Below, piece by piece: positions 25,731 to 35,211 of a DNA stretch of 64,000 nt. The notes beneath the pieces were generated by a model that was not told the DNA's origin, made no database searches, and saw only the letters and a program-made list of their open reading frames with translations. How positions within the stretch are numbered: the stretch's first letter is position 1; every line of letters begins with the position of its first letter. Position numbers and translations under genes: made by a program. Source of the DNA: Rhodoferax sp. (GTDB lineage Bacteria > Pseudomonadota > Gammaproteobacteria > Burkholderiales > Burkholderiaceae_C); contig JACKLK010000010.1 of NCBI GenBank assembly GCA_024236015.1, positions 62,001 through 126,000 on the forward strand. Reading direction: 5' to 3'.

Positions 25731-26740
25731 GACTGATCTTCGCCGGCACGCCGGAGTTTGCCGCGGTCGCCTTGCGCCGGCTCCACGAGGCCGGGCACGC
25801 GATCGCGCTCGTGTTGACCCAGCCGGACCGTCCCGCCGGCCGCGGCATGCGCCTGCAGGCCTCGGCGGTCAAGTCCCTGGCCGGCGAGCTGGGTGTGCCC
25901 GTGTGCCAGCCCCGCAGTCTGCGCCTGGACGGTCGATTTCCCGACGATGCCGCGGCGGCGCGCCAGGCGATGGCCGATGCGCGGGCCGACGCCATGGTGG
26001 TTGCCGCCTATGGCCTGATCCTGCCGCAGTGGGTGCTCGACCTGATGGCGCAACCGGGCCCGCACGGCGGCGCCGCGCTGGGTTGCCTGAACATCCATGC
26101 CTCCTTGTTGCCGCGCTGGCGCGGCGCCGCGCCGATCCACCGCGCCATCGAGGCCGGTGATGCGCAGACCGGGGTCTGCATCATGCAGATGGACGCTGGC
26201 CTCGATACCGGTGCCGTGCTGCTGCGCGAAGCGATCGCGATCGTGCATCACGGCGCGCAGGCGGACACCGCCGGCACGCTGCACGACCGGCTGGCGGCGC
26301 TGGGCGGCGACCTGATCGTGCGCGCATTGGCGCAGGCCGGCGCGGGCACGCTGGTGGCGACGGCGCAGCCGACCGATGGCGTCTGTTACGCCGAGAAGGT
26401 CAGCAAGGCGCAGGCCCGGATCGACTGGAACGCCGGCGCCGACCGGATCGAGCGCAGCATCCGCGCCTTCGATCCCAACCCGGGCGCCTGGACCACGCTG
26501 GGTCCGGACGTGATCAAGGTGTGGCGTGCGTCGCCACACCCTGGGCCGGTGCCGCCGCACGCAGCGCCGGGCACCGTGCTGGTGGCGGACGATGCCGGCA
26601 TCGTGGTGGCCTGCGGATCCGGTGCGCTGCGGCTGACAGCCTTGCAACGGGCCGGCGGCAAGCGGCTGGCGGTGGCCGACTTCCTGCGTGGCCAGCCGGT
26701 GGAGCCCGGCGTGCGGCTGGGCCAGGACGGCGGCCACTGA
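25727..26740 (+). CDS. fmt: Methionyl-tRNA formyltransferase
   Basis: A 337-residue enzyme that formylates initiator Met-tRNA. The start is TTG at 25727, overlapping the def stop (TTGA), because the conserved N-terminus [18 protein letters not shown] begins immediately after it. GCGGAGCG just upstream is a good ribosome binding site. Catalytic residues N122, H124 and D160 are present in [20 protein letters not shown] and [11 protein letters not shown]. The C-terminal OB-like domain ends [14 protein letters not shown]. Coupled to def upstream and to azlC downstream (TGATG). Confidence 0.95.
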   Translation: MRLIFAGTPEFAAVALRRLHEAGHAIALVLTQPDRPAGRGMRLQASAVKSLAGELGVPVCQPRSLRLDGRFPDDAAAARQAMADARADAMVVAAYGLILPQWVLDLMAQPGPHGGAALGCLNIHASLLPRWRGAAPIHRAIEAGDAQTGVCIMQMDAGLDTGAVLLREAIAIVHHGAQADTAGTLHDRLAALGGDLIVRALAQAGAGTLVATAQPTDGVCYAEKVSKAQARIDWNAGADRIERSIRAFDPNPGAWTTLGPDVIKVWRASPHPGPVPPHAAPGTVLVADDAGIVVACGSGALRLTALQRAGGKRLAVADFLRGQPVEPGVRLGQDGGH

Positions 26741-27477
26741 TGTTCCTGTTGCGCGAGCACTACCGCCACCCGGAATTCCGGATCGGCCTGCGGGACTTCA
26801 TTCGTACCGCCCCGGGCATCGCCGCGTGGGGCCTGATGACCGGCGTGGCCATGGTCAAGTCCGGCATCGGCCTGGTCGAGTCGGTGCTGATGGCGCTGAT
26901 CGTCTTCGCCGGCAGCTCCCAGCTGGCGGCGATCCCGCTGATCCTGGCCGGCGCGCCGTTGTGGGTCATCTGGGCCACCGCCTTTTGCGTGAACCTGCGT
27001 TTCGTCGTGTTCAGCCTGCACCTGCACCACTACATGTCGCACCTGCCGACGTGGCAGCGCGTGGTGTCCGGCTATTTCACGGCCGACCTGAGTTATGTGA
27101 TGTTCGTGCGGCGTTATCCCCATCCGGCCACGGATGCCGATGGCAAGCTGGCCGAACAGGCCTACCTGGCCGGCAGCAATCTGATGAACTGGGGCGCCTG
27201 GATCATCGCGAGCCTGGTCGGCGTGGCGCTGGCCAATTTCATCCCGCAGGCCTGGGGCCTGGGTTTTGCCGGCATCCTGTGCCTGATCGGCATCCTGTGC
27301 TCGCTGGCCACGACGCGCCTGCGCATCCTCTCCGCCGCGGTGGCCGGTGCGGTCGGTGTGGCCGCCTTCGCATTGCCCCTGAAGCTCAACATCATCGCCG
27401 CCATCGGCGCGGCCGTGCTGCTGTGCCTGACCATGGAGAAGCTGCAGCCGCCGCACGCCCGGGAGGTGCGGACATGA
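26740..27477 (+). CDS. azlC: AzlC family branched-chain amino acid exporter, large subunit
   Basis: A 245-residue inner-membrane protein with multiple hydrophobic segments and the AzlC N-terminal region GLRDFIRTAPGIAAWGLMTGVAMVKSG and FVNLR-like AFCVNLRFVVFSLHLHHYM. AzlC works with the small AzlD subunit to export branched-chain amino acids and their analogues. The ATG overlaps the last base of the fmt stop (TGATG), so it belongs to the def-fmt transcript. Its own stop overlaps the start of a linker mini-frame. Confidence 0.88.
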   Translation: MFLLREHYRHPEFRIGLRDFIRTAPGIAAWGLMTGVAMVKSGIGLVESVLMALIVFAGSSQLAAIPLILAGAPLWVIWATAFCVNLRFVVFSLHLHHYMSHLPTWQRVVSGYFTADLSYVMFVRRYPHPATDADGKLAEQAYLAGSNLMNWGAWIIASLVGVALANFIPQAWGLGFAGILCLIGILCSLATTRLRILSAAVAGAVGVAAFALPLKLNIIAAIGAAVLLCLTMEKLQPPHAREVRT

Positions 27478-27613
27478 GACACCCTGTGTCAACCCCCCGC
27501 CGTTTTGAGCAGGTTCTGCAGAGCCCGATGTTGGGAGGGGTCGTCCAGTGAGCGCGCCGGGCCGTTCCCAAGCGCGAATCCCGCAGCGCGCAGCGCGGAG
27601 GGTTGTTGAGTGA
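27474..27613 (+). repeat. Two linked mini-frames between azlC and azlD; the second is a copy of the 62-nt nth repeat
   Basis: The first frame (ATG 27474 to TGA 27551, 25 codons) starts on the azlC stop (ATGA) and ends near GGGAGGGGTCGTCCAGTGA. The second (GTG 27548 to TGA 27613, 21 codons) starts on the stop of the first (GTGA). It encodes a peptide beginning (M/V)SAPGRSQARIPQR and ends in GTGA, where the GTG is the azlD start; GCGGAGGG lies just upstream. The second frame is nearly identical to the units between nthB and the accessory gene, here on the plus strand. All three junctions are four-base overlaps. Confidence 0.9.
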
Positions 27614-27945
27614 CCGCGATCGACTGGCACACCGTTCTGATCGTCGTCGGCCTGGCGGTGGTGACGGTGCTGACGCGCTGCTTCTTCCTGTTCTCCAATC
27701 GCACCTGGACGCTGCCGCACTGGGCGCAACGCGGCCTGCAATATGCCCCGATCGCCGCGCTCGCCGCGGTCGTCGTGCCCGAGGTCGTGATGGCGCAGGA
27801 CGCCCTGGTGGACACCTGGCGCGACGCGCGGCTGTATGCCGCCGTGGTGGGGGCGGCCGCGTATTTCTGGCGCAAGGACGTGTTGTTCACCATCGTCGCC
27901 GGCATGCTGGTCTACCTGCCCTTGCACCTGGGCCTGGGCTGGTAA
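27610..27945 (+). CDS. azlD: AzlD family transporter small subunit
   Basis: A 111-residue membrane protein with about four hydrophobic segments (HTVLIVVGLAVVTVLTRCFF, YAPIAALAAVVVPEVVM, LYAAVVGAAAYFWRKD, LFTIVAGMLVYLPLHLGLGW). This matches AzlD, the partner of AzlC. It starts with GTG at 27610, overlapping the stop of the upstream repeat frame (GTGA), with GGAGG nine bases before. Expression probably depends on translation through the linker frames. Confidence 0.85.
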   Translation: MTAIDWHTVLIVVGLAVVTVLTRCFFLFSNRTWTLPHWAQRGLQYAPIAALAAVVVPEVVMAQDALVDTWRDARLYAAVVGAAAYFWRKDVLFTIVAGMLVYLPLHLGLGW

Positions 27946-27996
27946 CTTGCCGACGGGCCTGCGCACGGTGGCCGACGCCAGCATGCACGGGCGCGG

Positions 27997-28013
27997 CTTA
28001 AGCCCGCCTTATG
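27997..28013 (+). promoter_or_regulatory. PmrA-box-like direct repeat CTTAAG-N5-CTTATG
   Basis: CTTAAG (27997-28002), spacer CCCGC, CTTATG (28008-28013): two half-sites in direct repeat with 11-bp periodicity, as in PmrA/BasR boxes and OmpR-family sites in general. It lies 61 bases before the pmrA ATG and would give autoregulation of pmrA-pmrB-eptA. A matching box occurs at 35972-35988. Confidence 0.5.
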
Positions 28014-28073
28014 CCCTGCGGCCGGGCACGGACTCCACCGCCAGGGCAGGCTGGCTCGCATATGCTCGGGGCC

Positions 28074-28772
28074 ATGCGCATCCTGGTGGTGGAAGACGAT
28101 ACGGCGATCGCCGATGCCTTGCAGGTATCGCTCAAGCTGGCCGGCCATGCAGTGGACATCTGCACCACGCTGGCGCAGGCCTGGTCGGCATTGCGCGTCG
28201 AACCATTCGACGCGATGTTGCTCGACCTCGGACTGCCCGACGGTGACGGCGTGCAGTTGCTGGCCCGGGTGCGCGCCAGTGCGCACAGCACTGCAGGCGC
28301 GGGACTGCCGCGTTCCGACATGCCGGTACTGATCATGACCGCCCGCGACGGCGTCGACCAGCGCGTGGCCGGACTCGACGGCGGTGCCGACGACTATCTG
28401 GTCAAGCCCTTCGATCCACAGGAGCTGCTGGCCCGCATCCGGGCCATGACGCGCCGCAGCGCCGGCCGTGCCCGCGCCGTGCTGCAATGCCGCGATCTCG
28501 AGATCGACCCGGCGGCACGCACGGTGACGCAGGCCGGGCTGCCGGTGGCGCTGGGCGCCAAGGAGTTCGCCCTGTTGCAGACCCTGGTCGAGGCCAGCCC
28601 GCAGGTCCTGTCCAAGACACGGCTGGAGGCGGCGCTGTACGGGTTTGGCGAAGCGCTCGAGAGCAATGCAATCGAAGTGCATGTGCATCACCTGCGACGC
28701 AAGCTCGGCGCGGATCTGATTCTCACCATGCGCGGCGTCGGATATTTCGTGCCGCGGGACCCGTCGGCGTGA
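28074..28772 (+). CDS. pmrA: OmpR-family response regulator, PmrA/BasR-like
   Basis: A 232-residue response regulator. Receiver: E7-D8-D9, phospho-acceptor D51 (MLLDLGLPDGDG), T89 and K111 (LVKPF). The C-terminal winged helix contains LGAKEFALLQTLVEASPQVLS and EVHVHHLRRKLG. The next gene but one is eptA, so it is assigned to the PmrA/QseB group controlling lipid A modification. Start at 28074 is chosen for the canonical MRILVVEDD N-terminus. Its stop overlaps the GTG of the kinase. Confidence 0.9.
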   Translation: MRILVVEDDTAIADALQVSLKLAGHAVDICTTLAQAWSALRVEPFDAMLLDLGLPDGDGVQLLARVRASAHSTAGAGLPRSDMPVLIMTARDGVDQRVAGLDGGADDYLVKPFDPQELLARIRAMTRRSAGRARAVLQCRDLEIDPAARTVTQAGLPVALGAKEFALLQTLVEASPQVLSKTRLEAALYGFGEALESNAIEVHVHHLRRKLGADLILTMRGVGYFVPRDPSA

Positions 28773-30151
28773 CGCAGCCCAGCCTGGCGCGCCATCTGTG
28801 GCGCTGGACCCTGGCCGCACTGGCGGCGGCCTGGCTGGCCTTGATGCTGGCATCGTATTTCGCCGGCATGCACGAGGCGGGCGAGATCACCGACGGCCAC
28901 CTGGCGTCGGCGGCCCATGTGTTGCTGCAGCTGCCGGCCATTGGCGCCGGTGCCGCCGGTGCGCCCACCCCGGCCGATGCGGACGACGACGCGATTGCGT
29001 CCGGACGGCACCTGAAGCTGGCCAGCAGCGTGGCGGTGCTGGTCTGGGAAAACGGCGTGCTGGTCTCCGATACCCGGCCGCCGGCCCAGCGCGGCGGGGT
29101 GGACTTCCCGCGGGGATACGCCACCACCGTCGTGCGCCAGGAGCCGGACCAGGCGCCCCGACGCTGGCGCAGTTTTTCTGCCGAACGTGCGGACGGATCC
29201 CGCAAGGTGACGACGATGATCGATCTCGACCAGCCGACGCGCATCGTGCGCGAGGTGACGTTCACGATCGCGCGTCCCTCGCTGGTCGTGTTGCCGCTGG
29301 TGGCGCTGTTGTTGTGGTGGGCCATCCGGCGCGGCCTGCGCCCCTTGAACGCCTTGTCGAACCGGGTTGCCGCGTTGAAGCTGCACGGCTCCGAGCGGCT
29401 GGACGCTTCCCACGGGTATGCGGAATTCGCCAGCACGGTGGCGGCGATCAACGGCCTGGTCGCCCGGCTGCAGTCGCGGGCCGAGGCCGAGCGCGCCTTT
29501 GCCTCGGACGTGGCGCACGAGTTGCGCACGCCGCTGGCGGCCATCGCGCTGCAGGCCGACGTGGCGGCCCAGCATCCCGATGCGGCGAGCCGCGCCCGGG
29601 CGCTGGAGCGGCTCCAGCAGGAGGCCTTGCGCGCGGGGCAGATCCTGGCCCAGCTGCTGGACCTGGCGCGGGCGCAGCGTCCCGACCAGGCGGCGCTGCA
29701 GGACGTCTGCCTCGACACGCTGGCCGCCGACGTGATGGCCGGCTTCGCCCAGGCCAGCGTCGACAGCGATCATGCCCTGGAGCTGCGTTGCGGCGAAGCG
29801 CCGGTGCACGTGCCGGGCAATGCCTTGTTGCTCGAACTGGCCTTGCGCAACCTGATCGACAACGCGATCGGCCATACCCCGTCCGGCACCCAGGTCGTGG
29901 TGCAGGTCTGCCGCACCGGCGGCGGCCAGGCTCGGCTGGCGGTGTGCGATAGCGGCGCGGGTGCCGCCACCGCCGCGCAGGCGCCGGTCGACGCCGAACG
30001 CGACCACCTGGGCCTGGGCCTGCGCCTGGTGGAACGTATCGCCGCGCTGCATGGCGCGCGGCTGGTGCGCGATGCCGGCCCGGCGCCGACCACCCACTGT
30101 TTTGCGATGGAATGGAAGTCCGATGACGTTTCCGAGACTGCACATGCCTGA
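28769..30151 (+). CDS. pmrB: Sensor histidine kinase, PmrB/QseC-like
   Basis: A 460-residue kinase starting at GTG 28769 within GTGA, overlapping the pmrA stop. TM1 is about residues 13-33 and TM2 about 170-188. The periplasmic loop of ~135 residues begins with E36-A-G-E39, an ExxE pattern like the iron-binding motifs of PmrB, and has an acidic ADADDD stretch; metal sensing is only a suggestion. HisKA has H250 (SDVAHELRTPLAAIA). N box ALRNLIDNAIGHTP, G box CDSGAG, and GLGLRLVERIAALHG follow. It phosphorylates PmrA. The 3' end overlaps eptA by 29 bases. Confidence 0.88.
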   Translation: MTQPSLARHLWRWTLAALAAAWLALMLASYFAGMHEAGEITDGHLASAAHVLLQLPAIGAGAAGAPTPADADDDAIASGRHLKLASSVAVLVWENGVLVSDTRPPAQRGGVDFPRGYATTVVRQEPDQAPRRWRSFSAERADGSRKVTTMIDLDQPTRIVREVTFTIARPSLVVLPLVALLLWWAIRRGLRPLNALSNRVAALKLHGSERLDASHGYAEFASTVAAINGLVARLQSRAEAERAFASDVAHELRTPLAAIALQADVAAQHPDAASRARALERLQQEALRAGQILAQLLDLARAQRPDQAALQDVCLDTLAADVMAGFAQASVDSDHALELRCGEAPVHVPGNALLLELALRNLIDNAIGHTPSGTQVVVQVCRTGGGQARLAVCDSGAGAATAAQAPVDAERDHLGLGLRLVERIAALHGARLVRDAGPAPTTHCFAMEWKSDDVSETAHA

Positions 30152-31805
30152 CGGGCATGCTGCGCAGCGTGCCTGGCGGCCGCGTACCCTGATCCTGCTG
30201 GTCAGCGCCTGGCTGGCACTGGCCGGCAACCTGCCGCTGTGGCGCACGATCTGGCCGCTGCCCGAACTCGCGGGATGGCGCGGAACCGTGTTCGCGGCCG
30301 GCATGGCGGTCTGGATCGCCGCGGCGTTGACGATGCTGCTCAGCCTGCTGGCTTGGAAGGGGATTCTCAAGCCGGTGGTGGCACTGCTGCTGGTCACGGC
30401 GGCGGCCAGCAGCTACTTCATGCTGCAATACGGCGTCGTGATTGACGCGACGATGATGGCCAACGTGGCCAACACCGACGTGCGCGAGGCACGCGACCTG
30501 TTGTCATGGCCCTTGCTGTTGAACATCGTCTTCATCGCCCTGTTGCCGGGCTGGTGGTTGCTGCGCCGGCCACTGGCGATGCGCCGCTTCGGCCCTCAGG
30601 CCGTGCGCAACCTGGTGGGCGCGGCCCTGGCGCTGCTGGTGCTGCTGGGCGTGACGCTGCTGGCATTCCAGGACCTGGCATCGCTGATGCGCAACCACAA
30701 GCAGGTGCGTTACCTCGTCAACCCGCTCAATACCGTCTATGCCAGCGGCAAGCTGGCATTCGACCACGGCTCCAAGGCCAGCCGTCCGCTGGAGGCCATC
30801 GGGCTGGACGCGCGCCTGGGGCCGACCCATGCGCCCGGGCAACGCGCGCCGCTGGTCGTGCTGGTGGTGGGCGAGACCGCGCGCGCCGCGAATTTTTCGC
30901 TCGGCGGTTACGCGCGCAAGACCAATCCGGAACTCGAGGCCATCGCCGCCCAGGGGCCGGCGCTGGCCTACTACAGCGCGGTGCGCTCCTGCGGCACCAA
31001 CACCCAGGCTTCGTTGCCGTGCATGTTCTCGCACCTGGGCAAGGAGGCATTCGAGTCCACGCGCCAGCCGTACGAGAACCTGCTCGACGTATTGCAGCGC
31101 GCCGGGCTGGCGGTGGTGTGGATCGACAACCAGTCCGGCTGCAAGGGCTTGTGCGATCGGGTCGGGAAGGTCGACACCTTCGGACTGAAGACACCGGGCC
31201 TGTGCACCGAGGGCGAGTGTTTCGACGAGATCCTGCTGGCCGGCCTCGACGCGCGCATCGCCGCCCTCGATCCGGCGCGCCGCGCCCGTGGCGTGGTGCT
31301 GGTGCTGCACCAGATGGGCAGCCACGGGCCGGCCTATTACAAGCGCGTGCCGCCGGCATTCAAGACCTTCATGCCCGAGTGCGCCAGCAACGTGCTGCAG
31401 GAATGCCCGCGCACGGACGTCGTGAACGCGTACGACAACACCCTGGTCTATACCGACCATGTGCTGGCCGGCCTGGCGCGCTGGCTGCAGGGCCAGGCCA
31501 CGCAAGGCGGGCGTGACACCGCCATGGTGTACGTGTCCGATCACGGCGAATCGCTGGGCGAGAACAACCTGTACCTGCACGGGTTGCCGTACGCGCTGGC
31601 GCCCGACACCCAGACCCATGTACCCATGCTCAGCTGGGTCTCGGAGCCGATGGCGCGGCGCCTGGGCCTGCGCCGGGAATGCCTGCGCGAGAACGCGGCG
31701 GCGCCGCTGTCGCACGACAACCTGTTCCATGCCATGCTCGGTCTGCTCGACGTGCAGACGGCGTTGTATCGCAGGGAACTGGACTGGTTCGCGCCCTGTC
31801 GCTGA
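30123..31805 (+). CDS. eptA: Lipid A phosphoethanolamine transferase
   Basis: A 560-residue inner-membrane enzyme that transfers phosphoethanolamine to lipid A phosphates and lowers binding of cationic peptides such as polymyxin. Five N-terminal transmembrane helices (to ~residue 185) precede a periplasmic sulfatase-fold domain. Active-site elements are [16 protein letters not shown] (metal ligand E251), [15 protein letters not shown] (catalytic Thr), [15 protein letters not shown] and [18 protein letters not shown] (metal-binding D-H). The start at 30123 has GGAAG upstream and lies inside the pmrB 3' end, so pmrA-pmrB-eptA form one operon. Confidence 0.94.
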   Translation: MTFPRLHMPDGHAAQRAWRPRTLILLVSAWLALAGNLPLWRTIWPLPELAGWRGTVFAAGMAVWIAAALTMLLSLLAWKGILKPVVALLLVTAAASSYFMLQYGVVIDATMMANVANTDVREARDLLSWPLLLNIVFIALLPGWWLLRRPLAMRRFGPQAVRNLVGAALALLVLLGVTLLAFQDLASLMRNHKQVRYLVNPLNTVYASGKLAFDHGSKASRPLEAIGLDARLGPTHAPGQRAPLVVLVVGETARAANFSLGGYARKTNPELEAIAAQGPALAYYSAVRSCGTNTQASLPCMFSHLGKEAFESTRQPYENLLDVLQRAGLAVVWIDNQSGCKGLCDRVGKVDTFGLKTPGLCTEGECFDEILLAGLDARIAALDPARRARGVVLVLHQMGSHGPAYYKRVPPAFKTFMPECASNVLQECPRTDVVNAYDNTLVYTDHVLAGLARWLQGQATQGGRDTAMVYVSDHGESLGENNLYLHGLPYALAPDTQTHVPMLSWVSEPMARRLGLRRECLRENAAAPLSHDNLFHAMLGLLDVQTALYRRELDWFAPCR

Positions 31806-31834
31806 GCCGCAGGGGGCCGTCGTAGAACGGAACC

Positions 31835-31840
31835 TACAAT
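31835..31840 (+). promoter_or_regulatory. Candidate -10 (TACAAT) for pgk
   Basis: TACAAT lies 32 bases before the pgk ATG, in the short AT-richer stretch after eptA, and would give a leader of about 25 nt that includes GGGAAGAG. No good -35 is visible. Confidence 0.3.
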
Positions 31841-31872
31841 TTGTCCATCTCGACTGTTGGGAAGAGCGTTCC

Positions 31873-33081
31873 ATGGAATTCATCCGTTTCTCCGATCTGT
31901 GTGCCAGGGGCGAAGTCGCCGGCAAGCGGGTCTTCATCCGTGCCGACCTCAACGTGCCGATGGACGACAGCGGCAAGATCACCGAAGACACGCGCATCCG
32001 CGCCTCGGTGGCCTGCATCACGATGGCGCTCGAGGCCGGCGCGGCGGTGATGGTCACCTCGCACCTGGGCCGCCCCAGCGAAGGCTGCTTTTCGCCGTCC
32101 GATTCGCTGGCGCCGGTCGCGCAGCGCCTCGGTGAACTGCTCAAACGTGAAGTACCACTGGTGTCCGACTGGGTCGACGGCTTCAAGCTCGACGGGCGCG
32201 CGCTCGAGCCGGGGCAACTGGTGATGCTCGAGAACTGCCGCATCAATGTCGGCGAGAAGAAGAACAACGAGTCGCTGGCGCGCAAGATGGCCGAGCTGTG
32301 CGACATCTTCGTGCACGATGCCTTCGGCACCGCGCACCGCGCCGAGGCCAGCACCTACGGCATTGCGCAGTTCGCGCCGGTGGCCTGCGCCGGCCCGCTG
32401 CTGGCGGCCGAGATCGACGCCATCGGCAAGGCGCTGAAGAACCCGAAACGTCCGCTGGTGGCCATCGTGGCCGGCTCCAAGGTGTCGACCAAGCTGACCA
32501 TCCTCAAGGCCCTGGCCGACAACGTCGACCAGCTCATCGTCGGCGGCGGCATCGCCAATACCTTCATGCTCGCGGCCGGCCTGCAGATCGGCAAGAGCCT
32601 GGCCGAGCCGGACCTGCTGGACGAGGCCAAGGCCGTCATCCTGTCGATGACCGCGCGGGGTGCGGCCGTGCCGATCCCGACCGACGTGGTCACGGCCAAG
32701 GAGTTCAAGTCCGACGCCAAGGCCACGGTCAAGGCCGCCGCCGACGTGCAGGGCGACGACATGATCCTGGACATCGGCCCGCAGACCGCCCAGCAACTGG
32801 CCGAGCAGCTGGAGTCGGCCGGCACCATCGTGTGGAACGGCCCGGTCGGGGTGTTCGAGTTTCCCGCCTTCGAGGCCGGCACCAAACGGATTGCCAAGGC
32901 GATCGCCGAGAGCGACGCCTATTCGCTGGCCGGTGGCGGCGACACGCTGGCGGCGATCGCCAAATACGGCATCGAGAAGAAGATCGACTACATCTCCACC
33001 GGCGGCGGCGCCTTCCTCGAGGTGCTCGAAGGCAAGACCCTGCCGGCGTTCGAGATCCTGGCGCGCCGCGCCAAGGCCTGA
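31873..33081 (+). CDS. pgk: Phosphoglycerate kinase
   Basis: A 402-residue glycolytic kinase (1,3-bisphosphoglycerate + ADP to 3-phosphoglycerate + ATP). Conserved elements: [84 protein letters not shown] and the nucleotide loop [12 protein letters not shown]. Start ATG has GGGAAGAG upstream. It is followed by pyk and, further on, fba, giving a lower-glycolysis cluster. Confidence 0.97.
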   Translation: MEFIRFSDLCARGEVAGKRVFIRADLNVPMDDSGKITEDTRIRASVACITMALEAGAAVMVTSHLGRPSEGCFSPSDSLAPVAQRLGELLKREVPLVSDWVDGFKLDGRALEPGQLVMLENCRINVGEKKNNESLARKMAELCDIFVHDAFGTAHRAEASTYGIAQFAPVACAGPLLAAEIDAIGKALKNPKRPLVAIVAGSKVSTKLTILKALADNVDQLIVGGGIANTFMLAAGLQIGKSLAEPDLLDEAKAVILSMTARGAAVPIPTDVVTAKEFKSDAKATVKAAADVQGDDMILDIGPQTAQQLAEQLESAGTIVWNGPVGVFEFPAFEAGTKRIAKAIAESDAYSLAGGGDTLAAIAKYGIEKKIDYISTGGGAFLEVLEGKTLPAFEILARRAKA

Positions 33082-33179
33082 GCGCCGGCGGCGTGCGCGT
33101 CCGGGCGTCGCGCGCGACCGGTAACCGGGTGGTAACCGTTTCGATGGGAGAATCGCGCGAAACATACGGAGACCGCACC

Positions 33180-34616
33180 ATGGCCATTCGCCGCGCCACC
33201 AAGATCGTCGCCACCCTCGGGCCGGCATCCAGTGACCCCGACATGCTCGAGCAGATGATCCGCGCCGGCGTCAACGTGGTGCGGCTCAACTTCAGCCACG
33301 GCACGGCGCAGGACCATGTCAACCGGGCGCAGCTGGTGCGCGAGGCCGCGACCCGCGCCGGTCGCGAGGTGGCCATCATGGCCGACCTGCAGGGTCCCAA
33401 GATCCGGGTCGGCAAGTTCGCCGAGGGCAAGGTCCTGCTCAAGGCCGGCGCCACCTTCGTGCTGGACGCCTCGCGCACCGAACCCGGTGACGTGGATGCG
33501 GTCGGCCTGGACTACAAGTCGCTGCCGCGCGAGGTCCGGGCCGGCGACACCTTGTTGCTCAACGACGGCCTGATCGTGCTCACGGTCGACGCGATCCGGG
33601 GCGATGCGGTGCACACCACGGTCAAGATCGGCGGGGAGCTGTCCAACAACAAGGGCATCAACAAGCTCGGCGGCGGCCTGACGGCGCCGGCGCTCACGGC
33701 CAAGGACATGGACGACATCCGCACCGCGATGGGCCTGAAGGCCGACTACGTGGCGGTGAGTTTCCCCAAGAACGCGACCGACATGGAGATGGCCCGCCAG
33801 TTGTGCAGCGTGGCCGCGGCGGACATGAATCACCGGCCGGGCCTGATCGCCAAGATCGAGCGCGCCGAGGCGATTCCGAAGCTGCTGGAGATCCTGCTGG
33901 CCAGCGACGGCATCATGGTCGCCCGCGGCGACCTGGCGGTCGAGGTCGGCAATGCGGCGGTGCCGGCGCTGCAGAAACGCATGATCAAGCTGGCGCGCGA
34001 ACACGACAAGGTGGTCATCACCGCGACCCAGATGATGGAGTCGATGATCACCAACCCGGTGCCCACGCGCGCCGAGGTCAGCGACGTGGCGAATGCCGTG
34101 CTCGACGGAACGGACGCGGTGATGTTGTCGGCCGAGACGGCCGCCGGCAAGTATCCGCTGGAGACGGTGGTCGAGATGGCCAAGATCTGCCATGCGGCCG
34201 AGTCGCACGAGATCGTCAATTTCGAGGCCGACTTCATGGGCAAGACCTTCGGTCGCATCGACCAGTCGATCGCGATGGGCGCCCTGTTCACGGCCTACCA
34301 CATGGGCGCCAAGGCCATCGTCGCCTTGACCGACAGCGGCTCGACCGCGTTGTGGATGAGCCGCCACCTGATCCAGATTCCGATCTACGCGCTGACCCCG
34401 CGCGTGGCCACGCAGCGCAAGATGGCCTTGTACCGCAACGTGCGTCCGCTGCTGATGGACAACAACCTCGAACGTGACACCGCGCTGGTCGAGGCCGAGA
34501 CCCACCTCAAGACCCGCAACATCGTGCAAAGCGGCGACGTCTACGCCATCACCTGCGGCGAGCCGATGGGCGCGCCCGGCGGCACCAACATGCTCAAGAT
34601 CTGTCGCGTGGCCTGA
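33180..34616 (+). CDS. pyk: Pyruvate kinase
   Basis: A 478-residue enzyme converting phosphoenolpyruvate and ADP to pyruvate and ATP. Signatures: TKIVATLGPASSD, VNVVRLNFSHG, IMADLQGPKIRVG, LIAKIERAEAIPKL, MVARGDLAVEVG, ITATQMMESMITNPVPTRAE and VMLSAETAAGKYPLETV. The C-terminal regulatory domain is present (ALTDSGSTALWMSRHL). The ATG is preceded by CGGAGA. It is separated from pgk by ~100 bases and converges on the PAP2 genes. Confidence 0.97.
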   Translation: MAIRRATKIVATLGPASSDPDMLEQMIRAGVNVVRLNFSHGTAQDHVNRAQLVREAATRAGREVAIMADLQGPKIRVGKFAEGKVLLKAGATFVLDASRTEPGDVDAVGLDYKSLPREVRAGDTLLLNDGLIVLTVDAIRGDAVHTTVKIGGELSNNKGINKLGGGLTAPALTAKDMDDIRTAMGLKADYVAVSFPKNATDMEMARQLCSVAAADMNHRPGLIAKIERAEAIPKLLEILLASDGIMVARGDLAVEVGNAAVPALQKRMIKLAREHDKVVITATQMMESMITNPVPTRAEVSDVANAVLDGTDAVMLSAETAAGKYPLETVVEMAKICHAAESHEIVNFEADFMGKTFGRIDQSIAMGALFTAYHMGAKAIVALTDSGSTALWMSRHLIQIPIYALTPRVATQRKMALYRNVRPLLMDNNLERDTALVEAETHLKTRNIVQSGDVYAITCGEPMGAPGGTNMLKICRVA

Positions 34617-34640
34617 GCGGCAACGCGCCAGGGTTCGCAC

Positions 34641-35198
34641 TCAGGGGTGCGGGGCGGCCGGTGTCGGCTGCAGCGACGGGTCTGCGCGTGGCATCACGAG
34701 CCGGACCACGGCCCATCCGCAGACGGTGCCCAGTACCGCGCCGGCGGCGACATCGAACGGGAAATGCAGGCCCAGGCTGATCCGGCTCCATGCGATCAGC
34801 GTGGCCATCGCCAGTGCGGCCCAGGCTCCGATGCGGCGCGGCGTCTGCATCGCCACCGCGACGGCGAACGCAAACGCCACGCTGGCATGGCTGCTGGGGA
34901 ACCCGGCCGAGCCGGCATGCGGCAGCCAGGCCGTTCCCAGGCCGAGCATGAAGGGCCGCGGCATCGGCAACAGGGCCTTGATGCCGCGGGCGCACAGCCA
35001 TGCCAGCACCATCGCCAGCAGTACACGGACCACGGCGATCCGCACCCGGGGCCCGGCCGCCAGCAGTGCGCCCGCACAAGCGGCCACCAGCCACTGCGGC
35101 AATGTTTCGGAGGCGAAGCGGGCCAGCGTCAGCACCCATGCCGCGGAGCTCGCCGAGGCATTGATCCAGAGGAAGATGGCGGAGTCGAGTTCGAACAT
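34641..35198 (-). CDS. PAP2-family membrane phosphatase (undecaprenyl-pyrophosphatase-like)
   Basis: A 185-residue, six-helix membrane phosphatase. The three PAP2 motifs are present: KALLPMPRP (KxxxxxxRP), PSSHAS and SRISLGLHFPFD (SRxxxxxHxxxD). The small size resembles BcrC/YbjG-type undecaprenyl-pyrophosphate phosphatases, which could equally act on lipid A (LpxT-like). The start is ATG 35198 (MFELDSAIFLWINA). It lies 13 nt after a second PAP2 gene, in one transcript. Confidence 0.8.
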   Translation of the reverse strand: MFELDSAIFLWINASASSAAWVLTLARFASETLPQWLVAACAGALLAAGPRVRIAVVRVLLAMVLAWLCARGIKALLPMPRPFMLGLGTAWLPHAGSAGFPSSHASVAFAFAVAVAMQTPRRIGAWAALAMATLIAWSRISLGLHFPFDVAAGAVLGTVCGWAVVRLVMPRADPSLQPTPAAPHP

Positions 35199-35211
35199 GG
35201 TGCCTGCCGGG

